Assembly: GCF_004216555.1 (NCBI RefSeq)
Contig: NZ_SGWQ01000004.1
Coordinates: 186,001-250,000, forward strand
Reading direction: 5' to 3'
Source: Herbihabitans rhizosphaerae
GTDB taxonomy: Bacteria; Actinomycetota; Actinomycetes; Mycobacteriales; Pseudonocardiaceae
DNA length: 64,000 bases
In this document: in pieces, positions 27,740 to 36,507 of the stretch
How positions within the stretch are numbered: the first letter of the stretch is position 1
Layout: each line of letters opens with the position of its first letter
Made by a program: the position numbers and the translations under genes
Notes under the pieces: generated by a model
Told to the model about the DNA's origin: nothing
The model's input: only the letters and a program-made list of their open reading frames with translations
Databases searched by the model: none

Positions 27740-29047
27740 TCAGTCCTTGTCCTTGTGCTCCTTGTAGGTCTCCGAACCCGCGGAGATCGCCGAACTCTCG
27801 GCCTGCGCGGAGCCGGGGTTGGTCAGCACCTTCAGCGCCTCCAGCTCCCGCTTCTGCGCCGGCGTGAGCTCCGCGCCGGACAGCTCGGCGCCCTTGACCA
27901 CGGTGTCGACGCCGTGCACGAACGCCTCGTGGCCCGAGCGCACCCGCCCGATGGCCTCCTTGGCGTCGTCGCCGAGCTTGTCGCCGAGCTTGGGCAGGTC
28001 GCCCTTCTCTCGCAGCCCTTCTTTGAGCTCCTTGTTCAGCTTGTCCAGGTTGCCGTCCTTGATCGCCTCGGACAGCTCCCTGATGTCCTTGGCCGCCTTG
28101 CCGAGGCCCTTCTCGGTGGCCGCGCCCTTGAGGCCGGCGCGCAGTTTCTCCGCCTTCTTCGCGTCCTTGCCCAGCTCCTGGATGCCCTTGCGGGCCGCCT
28201 TGGTCGCGCCCACCGGACCGGGTACACCGGCGCCGAGCGCCAGGTCGATCAGCTCCGGCTTGTGCCGCGAATCCTTGATCAGCTGCCCGAGACCGGCGAT
28301 CGTGTTCACCCCGTCCGCGCCGGCCGCGACGGTCAGCGCGACCGGTGCGACCACCTCGCCGACCACCGGGATCACCAGTGAACCCGCGGCGATCGCGCTG
28401 GCCGCGCTGGACACGAAGCCGGACACCTTGGCCGCGCCGTCGAAGATCTGCACCAGCGCGTCGTCGTGCTCCGGTTCGAATGGGTTGTCCCGGTCGGCCT
28501 TGATCGCCTCCGCGGTCGCGTTCGCCTCGTCCAGGTGCTTGATCCGCAGCTTGCGGGCCTTCTCGATCACCTTGGCGAGCCTGTCGTCGAGCTTGTCGGC
28601 CGCGTCCACCTTGCCGAGGAACGCGGTGTGCCGCGCGTCGTACTGCGGATGGTTGACGTTGCGCGGGATCGCGGCGGCCGCGTCGGTGACCGCCTCGTTG
28701 GCCGCCTTCAACTCCTGCTTGATCGCCTTGGCCTCGCGTTCCAGCTCCTCGGCGCGATCCTGGTTGGTCTTGAGCTTGACCGCCCAGGTGGTCAGGCCCT
28801 TGGTGACCGCGGCGACCGACTTCGCGCCGGACTCCAGCGCCAGCGGCAGGTCGTCGGCGTGCGCGACGAAGTCGTCGGCCGCGTCGCCCTCCCAGTCACG
28901 GGCGACGTCGAGCGACTTCTCCAGCCGCGCACCCGTCTCGATGATCATGTTCTGTGCGGTGGCCATCTCGAACAGCACCTCGGACACCGCGCTCTGGTCT
29001 CCGGGTGTCGGGTCGAAGCCGAGGTTGGGGAAGCTCCGGTCGGACAT
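27740..29047 (-). CDS. WXG-type putative T7SS-secreted protein with hydrophobic core
   Basis: A 435-residue, largely helical protein. Residues ~15-130 form a long WXG-like helical hairpin with DWEGDAADDF (~51, a W-x-G turn) and a heptad-rich coiled coil (KLKTNQDRAEELEREAKAIK). A hydrophobic Ala/Val/Gly segment follows (~210-260: SAASAIAAGSLVIPVVGEV). The C-terminal 170 residues are Lys/Glu-rich and helical (KELKEGLREKGDLPKLGDKL). No toxin active site is recognised. Position 5 bp after a smaller WXG-like gene suggests a type VII secretion substrate or pore-forming partner. Several ESX substrates share the helical hairpin plus hydrophobic region; direct evidence for secretion is absent. Confidence 0.7.
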   Translation of the reverse strand: MSDRSFPNLGFDPTPGDQSAVSEVLFEMATAQNMIIETGARLEKSLDVARDWEGDAADDFVAHADDLPLALESGAKSVAAVTKGLTTWAVKLKTNQDRAEELEREAKAIKQELKAANEAVTDAAAAIPRNVNHPQYDARHTAFLGKVDAADKLDDRLAKVIEKARKLRIKHLDEANATAEAIKADRDNPFEPEHDDALVQIFDGAAKVSGFVSSAASAIAAGSLVIPVVGEVVAPVALTVAAGADGVNTIAGLGQLIKDSRHKPELIDLALGAGVPGPVGATKAARKGIQELGKDAKKAEKLRAGLKGAATEKGLGKAAKDIRELSEAIKDGNLDKLNKELKEGLREKGDLPKLGDKLGDDAKEAIGRVRSGHEAFVHGVDTVVKGAELSGAELTPAQKRELEALKVLTNPGSAQAESSAISAGSETYKEHKDKD

Positions 29048-29052
29048 CTGGA

Positions 29053-29499
29053 TCAGTCCCTCATGTTCTTGAGCCGGGCCTCGTTGTGCCGGCCCTGGGT
29101 CTCCTGCTGCTCGACCCGCTCGGCGAGCTTCTCCTCCGGGCCGTAGCGCTGGGCAAGCTGCAGTGCCGCCGCGCCGCGGAGCACGTCGAGTTGTTGCTCG
29201 GCGGTGCGCTTCTCGGCGAACTCACGCATCGCGTCCGCGGCCTGGTCCTCGATGCAGGAGTAGTTGCTGGCCGCGCGCTTGGCGTTGTGCGAGACCGTCT
29301 CGATCTTGTCGCACATCTTGTCCAGGCCGTCGCGCCAGTCGTCGCAGACCTCCTGGACCGCCGCGTTCAGATCGCCGGGCCCCAGGTTGCCGCCCCAGGC
29401 GCCCATCGACGCCGCGGCGCCACGCACCTCGCCGGCGACCGCTTCCAACTCGCCGGATCTGGCGACCAGGTTCTCCGGGTTGACGAAGTATCCATCCAC
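29053..29499 (-). CDS. WXG100-like small secreted-protein candidate
   Basis: A 148-residue helical protein beginning with DGYFVNPENLVARSGELEAV. Residues 5-100 form a WXG100-type helical pair with MGAWGGNLG (~31-39) at the turn and VCDDWRDGLDKMCDKIET in the second helix. A charged tail follows (~110-148). GTG at 29499 is preferred; TCTACT on the minus strand lies 6 nt upstream, so it may be leaderless. It is the first gene of the three-gene operon. ESX-type secretion machinery is not in this window. Confidence 0.7.
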   Translation of the reverse strand: MDGYFVNPENLVARSGELEAVAGEVRGAAASMGAWGGNLGPGDLNAAVQEVCDDWRDGLDKMCDKIETVSHNAKRAASNYSCIEDQAADAMREFAEKRTAEQQLDVLRGAAALQLAQRYGPEEKLAERVEQQETQGRHNEARLKNMRD

Positions 29500-29601
29500 G
29501 CGTCGAGTAGACCGGCGATCGCGGTGGCACGGCCATGGTCGGTACCCAACGGGGCAAGCGCGCCGCACGGGCAGGCAAAGCCGTGCTGTTGAATAGGAAC
29601 C

Positions 29602-30408
29602 GTGACGGCACCGCACGCTCAAGACGACCTCGTGGTGGCCATGACCGGCGTCGGCGTCCGCCGCGGCGCCACCAACCTCATCAGCTCGGTGTCCTGGAAC
29701 GTCGAGCTGGACGAGCGGTGGGTGGTGCTGGGCGGGAACGGTGCCGGCAAGACGACCCTGCTGCGCGTGGCCAACGCCGAGCTGCACCCCACGACCGGCG
29801 TGGCGCACGTGCTCGGCGAGCGGCTCGGCCGGGTCGACGTGTTCGAGCTGCGCACCAGGATTGGCCTGTGCTCCTCGGCGCTGCTGGCCCGGGTGCCCGC
29901 CGAGGAGATCGTGCGCGACGTGGTGATGAGCGCCGGCTACGCCGTGGTCGGGCGCTGGCGGGAGCGCTACGACGAGATCGACACCGGCCGCGCCGACGAG
30001 CTGATGAAGTCGCTCGGCATCGGGCATCTCGGCGACCGCACGTTCGGCACGCTGTCCGAGGGGGAGCGCAAGCGCGCGCTGATCGCCCGCGCGCTGATGA
30101 CCGACCCCGAGCTGCTGCTGCTCGACGAGCCGGCCGCCGGCCTGGATCTCGGCGGGCGCGAGGACCTGGTGGCGCGGCTGTCCGAGCTGGCCATGGACCC
30201 GGACGCGCCGGCCACCGTGCTGGTCACGCACCACGTGGAGGAGATCCCGCCGGGGTTCACCCACCTGTTGCTGCTGCGGGACGGCTCCGTGGTCGCGTCC
30301 GGCCTGCTCGACGACGTGTTGACCAGCGAGAACCTGTCCGCCACGTTCGGCCAGGACCTGATCTTGGAGCGGTCCGGCGACCGGTTCTTCGCCCGCCGCA
30401 AGGGCTAG
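29602..30408 (+). CDS. Soluble-type ABC ATPase
   Basis: A 268-residue single ABC domain. Walker A VLGGNGAGKTTLLR (~40-53), signature TLSEGERKR (~147-155), Walker B LLLLDEPAAG (~172) and H-loop LVTHHVEE (~205). No membrane partner is adjacent. M. tuberculosis has a similar ABC ATPase (Rv3041c) upstream of echA17 and a methyltransferase gene, the same order as here. GTG 29602 is the likely start. Transport or a non-transport role cannot be told apart from the sequence. Confidence 0.85.
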   Translation: MTAPHAQDDLVVAMTGVGVRRGATNLISSVSWNVELDERWVVLGGNGAGKTTLLRVANAELHPTTGVAHVLGERLGRVDVFELRTRIGLCSSALLARVPAEEIVRDVVMSAGYAVVGRWRERYDEIDTGRADELMKSLGIGHLGDRTFGTLSEGERKRALIARALMTDPELLLLDEPAAGLDLGGREDLVARLSELAMDPDAPATVLVTHHVEEIPPGFTHLLLLRDGSVVASGLLDDVLTSENLSATFGQDLILERSGDRFFARRKG

Positions 30409-30413
30409 TGAGC

Positions 30414-30427
30414 CTACCGGGCGGTAG
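30414..30427. promoter_or_regulatory. CTACCG-NN-CGGTAG operator-like palindrome
   Basis: CTACCG GG CGGTAG lies 6 bp after the ABC ATPase stop and about 40 bp before the enoyl-CoA hydratase start. The same TACCG-NN-CGGTA core overlaps the promoter of the methyltransferase at 41443. The form is typical of TetR-family operators. Confidence 0.5.
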
Positions 30428-30468
30428 CCTGCGGAACGACGTAGTGACGAGCGCGAGGAGGCGCCAGC

Positions 30469-31248
30469 GTGGGTGAGTTCGTCAGGCTCGAGGTGGACGG
30501 CGGGATCGGCACCATCCGGTTGGACCGGCCGCCGATGAACGCGCTCAACCGCCAGGTGCAGGCGGAGCTCGTCGCCGCGGCCACCGAGGCCACCGAGCGG
30601 TCCGACGTGCGCGCGGTGATCGTCTACGGCGGGCAGAAGGTGTTCGCCGCGGGCGTGGACATCAAGGAGATGTCCGACCTGTCCTACTCGGACATGGCCG
30701 AGCGCGCCGGTCCGCTGTCCGCGTCGTTCACCGCCGTCGCGGAGATCCCGAAGCCGACGGTCGCCGCCGTCACCGGGTACGCGCTGGGCGGCGGGTTCGA
30801 GCTGGCGCTGTGCTGCGACCGCCGGATCGCCGGCGACAACGCGAAGGTCGGGCAGCCGGAGATCCTGCTCGGCATCATCCCGGGTGCCGGTGGTACCCAG
30901 CGGCTGACCAGGCTGGTCGGCCCGAGCAAGGCCAAGGACATCATCTACACCGGGCGGTTCGTCGAGGCCGCCGAGGCGCTGGCGATCGGCATGGTCGACG
31001 AGGTGGTCGCGGCGGACGATGTGTACGAGGCGGCCAAGCGGTGGGCGGGCCAGTTCGCCAACGGTCCCACGCGTGCGCTCGCCGCGGCCAAGATCGCCAT
31101 CGACGGCGGGCTGGACGGCGACCTGACCAGCGGGCTGCGGCTGGAGAGCCAGGTTTTCGCCGCGCTGTTCGGCACCGAGGACCAGAAGATCGGCATGCAG
31201 TCGTTCGTCGAGAACGGCCCAGGGAAGGCGAAGTTCGTTGGCCGGTAA
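30469..31248 (+). CDS. Enoyl-CoA hydratase/isomerase family protein
   Basis: A 259-residue crotonase. The oxyanion-hole segments FAAGVDIKEM (~62-71) and GYALGGGFELAL (~104-115) are clear. Both catalytic glutamates of hydratases are in place: one in GGGFELAL and one in GQPEILLGIIPGAGGTQRL (~130). It should hydrate trans-2-enoyl-CoA in fatty-acid beta-oxidation. GTG 30469 has GAGGAGG about 8 nt upstream. The methyltransferase gene starts inside its 3' end. Position matches echA17 of M. tuberculosis. Confidence 0.92.
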   Translation: MGEFVRLEVDGGIGTIRLDRPPMNALNRQVQAELVAAATEATERSDVRAVIVYGGQKVFAAGVDIKEMSDLSYSDMAERAGPLSASFTAVAEIPKPTVAAVTGYALGGGFELALCCDRRIAGDNAKVGQPEILLGIIPGAGGTQRLTRLVGPSKAKDIIYTGRFVEAAEALAIGMVDEVVAADDVYEAAKRWAGQFANGPTRALAAAKIAIDGGLDGDLTSGLRLESQVFAALFGTEDQKIGMQSFVENGPGKAKFVGR

Positions 31249-32215
31249 GGAAACCAGCGCGCCCCAGGACCCGGCGCCGAACCCGCACGCCACCGCCGAG
31301 CAGATCGAGGCGGCCTGGCGCGACCCGAAGCTCGCCAACGTGCTGTACCACGACTGGGAGGCCGGCACCTACGACGAGAAGTGGTCGATCTCCTACGACG
31401 AGCGCTGCATCACCTACGCCACCGACCGGTTCCGCGCGGTCGCCGGCGAGGAGAGCTGGCCGTACCCGAGGGCGATGGAACTGGGCAGCGGCACCGGGTT
31501 CTTCCTGCTGAACCTCATGCAGGGCGGCGTGATCAAGCAGGGCTCGGTGACCGACCTGTCGCCCGGCATGGTCCAGGTGGCGCTGCGCAACGCCGAGAAC
31601 CTCGGCCTCGACGTGGACGGCCGAGTCGCCGACGCGGAGCGGATCCCGTACGACGACGACACGTTCGACCTGGTCATCGGACACGCTGTGCTGCACCACA
31701 TCCCGGACGTGCCGGCCGCGTTCCGCGAGGTGCTGCGGGTGCTCAAGCCGGGTGGCCGGTTCGTGTTCGCCGGTGAGCCGACCAAGATCGGCGACAGCTA
31801 CGCGCGCCGGCTCGGCCAGCTCACCTGGTGGCTCACCACGAACGTGACCAAGCTCGGCCCGCTGCGCTCGTGGCGGCGGCCGCAGTCGGAGCTGGACGAG
31901 TCGTCCCGTGCGGCGGCCCTGGAAGCGGTCGTGGACCTGCACACGTTCGACCCGTCCGACCTCGAGCGGGTCGCCCGCGACGCCGGCGGCACCGACGTGC
32001 GCGCGGTGACCGAGGAGCTGTCCGCGGCGCTGTTCGGCTGGCCGGTGCGCACCTTCGAGGCGGCCGTCCCGCAGGAGAAACTGGGCCTGCGGTGGAAGCT
32101 GTTCGCCTACCGCGCGTGGCAGCGACTGTCCTGGTTGGACGAACGGGTGCTGTCGAAAGCCGTGCCGCGCAACCTTTTCTACAACGTGCTGATCACCGGA
32201 AAGAAGGCGGCGTGA
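31238..32215 (+). CDS. SAM-dependent methyltransferase
   Basis: A 325-residue class I methyltransferase. Motif I is AMELGSGTGFFLLNLM (~79-94), the post-I acid is in VTDLSPGM, motif II-like FDLVIGHAVLHHI (~143-155) and motif III VLRVLKPGGRFVFAGEP. A ~120-residue C-terminal extension has a helical, Trp-rich tail (KLFAYRAWQRLSWLDERVLS). TTG 31238 overlaps the hydratase end by 11 nt and has GGGAAGG upstream. The gene pairs with echA in M. tuberculosis too (Rv3038c). Substrate unknown, possibly a lipid. Confidence 0.85.
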   Translation: MAGKETSAPQDPAPNPHATAEQIEAAWRDPKLANVLYHDWEAGTYDEKWSISYDERCITYATDRFRAVAGEESWPYPRAMELGSGTGFFLLNLMQGGVIKQGSVTDLSPGMVQVALRNAENLGLDVDGRVADAERIPYDDDTFDLVIGHAVLHHIPDVPAAFREVLRVLKPGGRFVFAGEPTKIGDSYARRLGQLTWWLTTNVTKLGPLRSWRRPQSELDESSRAAALEAVVDLHTFDPSDLERVARDAGGTDVRAVTEELSAALFGWPVRTFEAAVPQEKLGLRWKLFAYRAWQRLSWLDERVLSKAVPRNLFYNVLITGKKAA

Positions 32216-32634
32216 ACGCGATCGTTCGGCTGTGGCGCTCGGGCGAGCTGCCGATCGACGCCGGTCTGTACCGCGCGGACGGCGAGTCCTGGTCGGTGCG
32301 GATCGAGGCGGGCGGGCTCGCCGTCGGGGAGCCGGTGGACTTGGAAGCCGAGGTGGACGCGGATCCGGACTGGGTGACCGAGTACGACATCTGGCACGAG
32401 GTCGCGCTGCCCGAGGGCGGATTCCTGTGCTGCGGCGACGGTTCGCACGGCTCGGACGGGTTCTTCGCCCGCCTGGACGCTCAGCGTGAGCTGGTGTGGG
32501 CGGTGCAACTGCCGGAGGGCAACCCGTTCACCGACATCACGCTCGACGGTGAGAGCGCCACCTTCCGGTCCACGTCCGAGGTGACCATCGCGGTCGACCT
32601 GGCCAGCACGGAGTTCACCGCGCGGCGAGGCTGA
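32212..32634 (+). CDS. Conserved hypothetical protein
   Basis: A 140-residue acidic protein. GTG 32212 overlaps the methyltransferase stop (GTGA), so translation is coupled. It has beta-rich segments (AIVRLWRSGELPIDAGLYRA; EYDIWHEVALPEGGFLCCGDG; LVWAVQLPEGNPFTDI). No signal peptide, membrane helix or recognisable domain. It completes a three-gene run with the hydratase and methyltransferase. Confidence 0.7.
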   Translation: MNAIVRLWRSGELPIDAGLYRADGESWSVRIEAGGLAVGEPVDLEAEVDADPDWVTEYDIWHEVALPEGGFLCCGDGSHGSDGFFARLDAQRELVWAVQLPEGNPFTDITLDGESATFRSTSEVTIAVDLASTEFTARRG

Positions 32635-32659
32635 TCCGCGGCACGCCCGGCAGCCGCCG

Positions 32660-32997
32660 TCACGAGCCGAGCTTGTGCGTGCCGATCTTGTCCGCGGCGA
32701 TCAGCAGGTAGTGGAAACTGCCCTCCCGGTACGCCGTGAGGAACGCGTCCTCGATCCCGGTGGCCACCGCCGATCGGCTGCGCAACTCCCAGTAGGGGAT
32801 CGTGGCCGCGGTCAGGTCGACCACGCTGATCGGCACGAAGTCGTTGTCCGCCAACGCTTTGAAGTACCGGCTGCGCGGGTGGATGTCGCAGATGTAGTGC
32901 TGGTCGATCTGGCTGACCGCACGCGACCGGCCGCCGGTGACGTCGTTGTAGCACCCGGTGCCTCCTCCTCGGCAGCCTGCGAGGCGTCGATCGACAT
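32660..32997 (-). pseudogene. Small gene with apparent +1 frameshift
   Basis: ATG at 32997 follows a good ribosome site (GAAGGGA, 6 nt) and reads MSIDASQAAEEEAPG in one frame. The protein-like continuation, CYNDVTGGRSRAVSQID and on to AADKIGTHKLGS, lies in another frame that has no start codon. Adding one G in the CCGGGTG run near 32952-32958 would join them into a ~112-residue protein. Distinctive content (QIDQHYICDIHPRSRYFKAL) supports true coding. It is a frameshift mutation, a sequencing error, or less likely a programmed shift. No family is recognised. Confidence 0.6.
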
Positions 32998-33161
32998 GGG
33001 TGGTCCCTTCCGGTTGCGGTGAGGAAGTCTCCGGCGGTCGCGATCGGGCGCCGGGCGAAGGTCTACGACGTGCGCGGTCCGACCACGACTGTGGCGTGCC
33101 GACGCGACCGGCGGCAATCCGCCAGTCGAGCGATGCCGAACGGCACCGACCATTCGGAGTA

Positions 33162-33194
33162 GCGCGAAGTACTTGTGCCGCAACGACTTCGCGC
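33162..33194. repeat. Inverted repeat upstream of the frameshifted gene
   Basis: Arms GCGCGAAGT (33162-33170) and ACTTCGCGC (33186-33194) with a 15-nt loop, in the ~245-bp gap between the frameshifted gene and the nucleoside hydrolase. The rest of the gap shows no gene. Confidence 0.45.
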
Positions 33195-33243
33195 AACCGA
33201 TGTGGGGTGAAGACTGGGTGAAGGACCTTCCTCGCGATCCGGA

Positions 33244-34206
33244 CTAGTCCACTGTGGACAGTCGATCGAGGAGGAACGCGCGGACCTGGTCGACGTCCGC
33301 GTCCACCGCGACGTGCACGCCCTTGGCCAGCACGCCGTGGGACTCACGTACCGCCGCCGAGCGTCCGTCCACCACCGTGGCGCCCCGCGCCGGACCGAGC
33401 GAGCACTCAACCTCGACCGGGAAAGCGTTGGTGCGCAACAGGTTCGGCGCGATCGCCTCGGCGACGGCCACCGCGTCGTGCACCACGATGCCGTCCCAGC
33501 CGAGCGAACGGCGGTAGGTCTCCTGGTAGGCCGGCGTCAGCCCGACCAGCGTGCGGCCGAGCGGCCCCGAGTCGCGCAGCGCGCCGAGCCACGCCTGGTC
33601 CACCGCGCACCGGTGGGTGAGATCCAGCGGCACGAGCGTGAGATCGCCGGACGCGCCGGCCAGCACCCGGTGCGCCGCCTCCGGGTCGGCCCAGATGTTG
33701 AACTCCGCCGCCGCGGTCACGTTGCCGCGCCCCAGGCCGCCGCCCATCACCACGATCCGGCCGATCTTGGCGCGCGCTTCGGGATGCGCGGCGAGCAGCA
33801 GCGCGACATTGGTCAGCGGGCCGATGGCCACCAGGGTGACCGGCTCGTCGGCCGCCTCCAGCACGTCGGCCATGAGCCGAACGGCGGTGCGCGGGTCCAC
33901 GCCGGTGCTCCGATCCGGCAGGGTGTGCGCGAAACCGGAGAGCCCGTCGTCGCCGTGCGCGGTGCTGTCCCGGTGCCGCTGGGCGTGCACCAGCGGACGC
34001 TCGGCCCCGACCGCGACCGGCACGTCCTCGCGGCCGCACACCGCGAGCAGGCGCAGCGCGTTGGCCGTGGTCTGCTCCAGGTCGACGTTGCCGAACACGG
34101 TGGTGACGGCGAGCAGGTCGACGTCCTGGCTGGTCGCCGCGAGGGCGATGGCGAACGCGTCGTCCACGCCAGGGTCGGTGTCGATGATCATCGGCGTCGG
34201 GGTCAT
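33244..34206 (-). CDS. Inosine-uridine preferring nucleoside hydrolase
   Basis: A 320-residue nucleoside N-ribohydrolase. The calcium motif is near the N-terminus: PMIIDTDPGVDDAFAIAL (DTDPGxDD, ~5-22). VVMGGGLGRGNVT (~160) and EFNIWADPEAA (~175) are family motifs, and the C-terminal VVHDAVAVAEA (~250) supplies the last active-site Asp. It splits ribonucleosides into base and ribose for salvage. ATG at 34206 has GATGAT 7 nt upstream (leaderless). The last codons, STVD, encode a copy of the GTCCACWGTGGAC palindrome. It diverges from the hexapeptide transferase with 37 bp between. Confidence 0.93.
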   Translation of the reverse strand: MTPTPMIIDTDPGVDDAFAIALAATSQDVDLLAVTTVFGNVDLEQTTANALRLLAVCGREDVPVAVGAERPLVHAQRHRDSTAHGDDGLSGFAHTLPDRSTGVDPRTAVRLMADVLEAADEPVTLVAIGPLTNVALLLAAHPEARAKIGRIVVMGGGLGRGNVTAAAEFNIWADPEAAHRVLAGASGDLTLVPLDLTHRCAVDQAWLGALRDSGPLGRTLVGLTPAYQETYRRSLGWDGIVVHDAVAVAEAIAPNLLRTNAFPVEVECSLGPARGATVVDGRSAAVRESHGVLAKGVHVAVDADVDQVRAFLLDRLSTVD

Positions 34207-34243
34207 GGCGCCGATCATCTCGCACTCGATTACCTTGTCCGGC

Positions 34244-35017
34244 ATGACGTCGATGTGGGGGTCGCCCGTGGCGCAGCGGGTGCGCTCGTGGCGCAAGACG
34301 CGGCACGACCCGGCACAGGCGCGCTTCCTCAGCCGCGACTCGCTGCGCTGGGTGCTGCGCAACCGCGCGTACACGCCGTGGTACCTGGTGCGCTACTGGC
34401 GGCTGCTGAAGTTCCGGATCGCCAACCCGCACGTGATCCTGCGCGGCATGGTGTTCCTCGGCAAGGACGTGGAGCTGCACTGCCGGCCGGGATTCGGGCG
34501 GCTGGAGGTCGGGCGCTGGGTGCACATCGGTGACGGCAACGCGATCCGGTGTCACGAGGGCTCGCTGCGCATCGGTGACAAGGCGGTGTTCGGGCGGCAG
34601 AACGTGGTCAACTGCTATCTGGACATCGAGCTGGGCGCCGCCACGCTGGTCGCCGACTGGGTGTACATCTGCGACTTCGACCACGTGACCGACGACATCA
34701 CCGTGCCGATCAAGGACCAGGGGATCGCGAAGGCTCCGGTGCGGATCGGGCCGGACACCTGGGTCGGCACGAAGGTGTCGGTGCTCAAGGGCACGCGCGT
34801 CGGGCGCGGCTGCGTGCTGGGCGCGCACGCCGTGGTGCGCGGGGACATTCCGGACTACGCGATCGCCGTCGGCACCCCGGCGCGCGTGGTGCGCGACCGC
34901 CGTGCGGACTACGAGGCCGCCGCCGCCAAGCGTGCCGCCGTCGCCGACATGGCGCGCAAGGCGAACAACGCGCTCCGCAAGACCCTCCGCGAGCACGAGA
35001 CGCCAGTCAACGACTGA
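34244..35017 (+). CDS. Hexapeptide-repeat (LbH) acyltransferase
   Basis: A 257-residue transferase with a left-handed beta-helix. Imperfect hexapeptide repeats run from ~65 to 210, ending with the typical coil VLGAHAVVRGDIPDYAIAVG then TPARVVRDR. Active-site His of this family is likely in ICDFDHVTDDIT. The N-terminal ~60 residues are basic and helical, and may bind membrane. ATG 34244 has TACCTT 7 nt upstream. M. tuberculosis Rv3034c is the positional match. It probably acetylates a glycan, near the GT4/GH57 glucan genes downstream. Confidence 0.85.
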   Translation: MTSMWGSPVAQRVRSWRKTRHDPAQARFLSRDSLRWVLRNRAYTPWYLVRYWRLLKFRIANPHVILRGMVFLGKDVELHCRPGFGRLEVGRWVHIGDGNAIRCHEGSLRIGDKAVFGRQNVVNCYLDIELGAATLVADWVYICDFDHVTDDITVPIKDQGIAKAPVRIGPDTWVGTKVSVLKGTRVGRGCVLGAHAVVRGDIPDYAIAVGTPARVVRDRRADYEAAAAKRAAVADMARKANNALRKTLREHETPVND

Positions 35018-35020
35018 GCG

Positions 35021-35497
35021 CTAGCGGATGCCGAAGTGCCGGCGCGCGTCACCGAACAGGCTTCGGGCGCCGAGTTTCCTGAGCGGCGCCGCGATGGGGG
35101 CGATCAGTGGATGCGGTCGGCCGGCGATCGTCCAGGTGAACCGGCAGCGGTCGGCCGACAACGGCTCCACGATGTAGTCCTCGCCGAAGCTCCGGAAGAC
35201 GGGCAGGTTCGCCGTCTCGACGCCGAACGCCATGCGCCGTCCCTCCTCCCAGACGATGAACCGCTCGTTGATCACGTACAGGCCGCCCGTGGTCCGGGCG
35301 GTGCGGGTCGTGCCGACGCCGAAGGGGCGAGGCGAGGTCCAGTCGATCCGCTTGATCAGCCGCAGCCAACCCAGCGGGTGCTCCTCGACCAGTTCGGCCC
35401 ACACGTCTTCCGCCGGGCGCGGGATCTCCAGGATGTCGACCATGCGGATCGGCGCGGTGTGGAAGAACGATTCGTCGATCGAGGTCAAGGGCGGCAC
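35021..35497 (-). CDS. SRPBCC/polyketide cyclase-like protein
   Basis: A 158-residue START-like domain. Opening strand MVDILEIPRPAEDVWAELVE (~18-37), then WLRLIKRIDWTSPRPFGVGTT, and the long C-terminal helix HPLIAPIAAPLRKLGARSLF are typical of SRPBCC proteins that bind hydrophobic ligands. GTG at 35497 is the best available start but lacks a clear ribosome site. It is convergent with the transferase gene (3 bp apart). Ligand unknown. Confidence 0.75.
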   Translation of the reverse strand: MPPLTSIDESFFHTAPIRMVDILEIPRPAEDVWAELVEEHPLGWLRLIKRIDWTSPRPFGVGTTRTARTTGGLYVINERFIVWEEGRRMAFGVETANLPVFRSFGEDYIVEPLSADRCRFTWTIAGRPHPLIAPIAAPLRKLGARSLFGDARRHFGIR

Positions 35498-35571
35498 GTG
35501 ACCATTGCACCAGATGCCGGTGACCCGGCCTAGCGGATCGCGGCCAGTCGCTTGCGAACTCCGGCCAGCCC

Positions 35572-36450
35572 TCAGGCCGGCGCGTTCTCGGTGCGCCGCA
35601 CGAAATCGAGCACCCGCGCGATGATTCGCTCGCGATCGGCGGGCACCAGGTGGTGTCCCGTATCCGGCCACAGCTCCACCTCCGCGTGCGGCAGCAGCCG
35701 GCGCGCCCGCTCGGTCGCCACGGTCGCGTCGTGCACGGTGCCGCGCCCGGCGAACACGGCCAGCACGGGCAGGCGAACCGAGCGCAACTCGTCCTCGGTC
35801 GGGCGCCGCTGCGGGGGAATCCGCGCGCGGAACTCCCGGATGCCGGCGAGCACGAGCCGCACGTCCGGGCCGTCCAGCGCGTCCGTCCCGGTCAACGCCC
35901 GCAGCACCCGCCGCCACATCCGGTCCCGGTTGACGATCATCGCCAGCGCGGCCCACCACAGGACGCTCGACCGGAACGGCGCGGTGACGGTCGTGGGATC
36001 GAGCAGGCTCACCGACGCCACCCGGTCGGGCAGGTGGATCGCCTGGCAGATCGCGTAGTACCCACCGGTCGACCCGCCGAACAGGTGCACCGGCCTCGGC
36101 TCCAGCTCGCCAAGCACCTCGTCGAGCCAGCGCGCGCGGTCGGCCGGCCCGGTGAGCGGCGCGGTCTGCACGCTGCGGCCCGGCTCGCCGATCGTGTCGA
36201 CGGTGTACACCTGGTGCCGCTCGGCGAGTGCCGGCAGGAACGGCGCCCACGCCGCGGAGGTCGCGGCCATTCCCGGCAGTAGGACGATCGGCGGGCCGTC
36301 GTCGCCGAACCGGTAGACCCGCGTCGTGCCGAACGCGGTGTCCACGTCGATCTCCTTGTCCGGCGGCGGCGCGAGGGCCATCGCCTCGCGGTAGGCGGCG
36401 AAGTACCGCTCGGCCGCCTCGGGACTCTTGAACGCTCCGATTCCGTGCAT
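35572..36450 (-). CDS. Alpha/beta-hydrolase
   Basis: A 292-residue hydrolase. The oxyanion region PPIVLLPGMAATSAAW (~50-65), nucleophile elbow LFGGSTGGYYA (GxSxG, Ser ~116), acid loop FAGRGTVHDATV (~235) and catalytic His in DTGHHLVPAD (~268) are present. ATG at 36450 is used. It diverges from an AraC regulator with 57 bp between, the usual arrangement for a regulator and its target. Confidence 0.87.
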   Translation of the reverse strand: MHGIGAFKSPEAAERYFAAYREAMALAPPPDKEIDVDTAFGTTRVYRFGDDGPPIVLLPGMAATSAAWAPFLPALAERHQVYTVDTIGEPGRSVQTAPLTGPADRARWLDEVLGELEPRPVHLFGGSTGGYYAICQAIHLPDRVASVSLLDPTTVTAPFRSSVLWWAALAMIVNRDRMWRRVLRALTGTDALDGPDVRLVLAGIREFRARIPPQRRPTEDELRSVRLPVLAVFAGRGTVHDATVATERARRLLPHAEVELWPDTGHHLVPADRERIIARVLDFVRRTENAPA

Positions 36451-36507
36451 GCGACGCACGCTATGGATTTCCGGCACTGTGGTCTTGAACGAATGGAAGG
36501 GGGCGCC

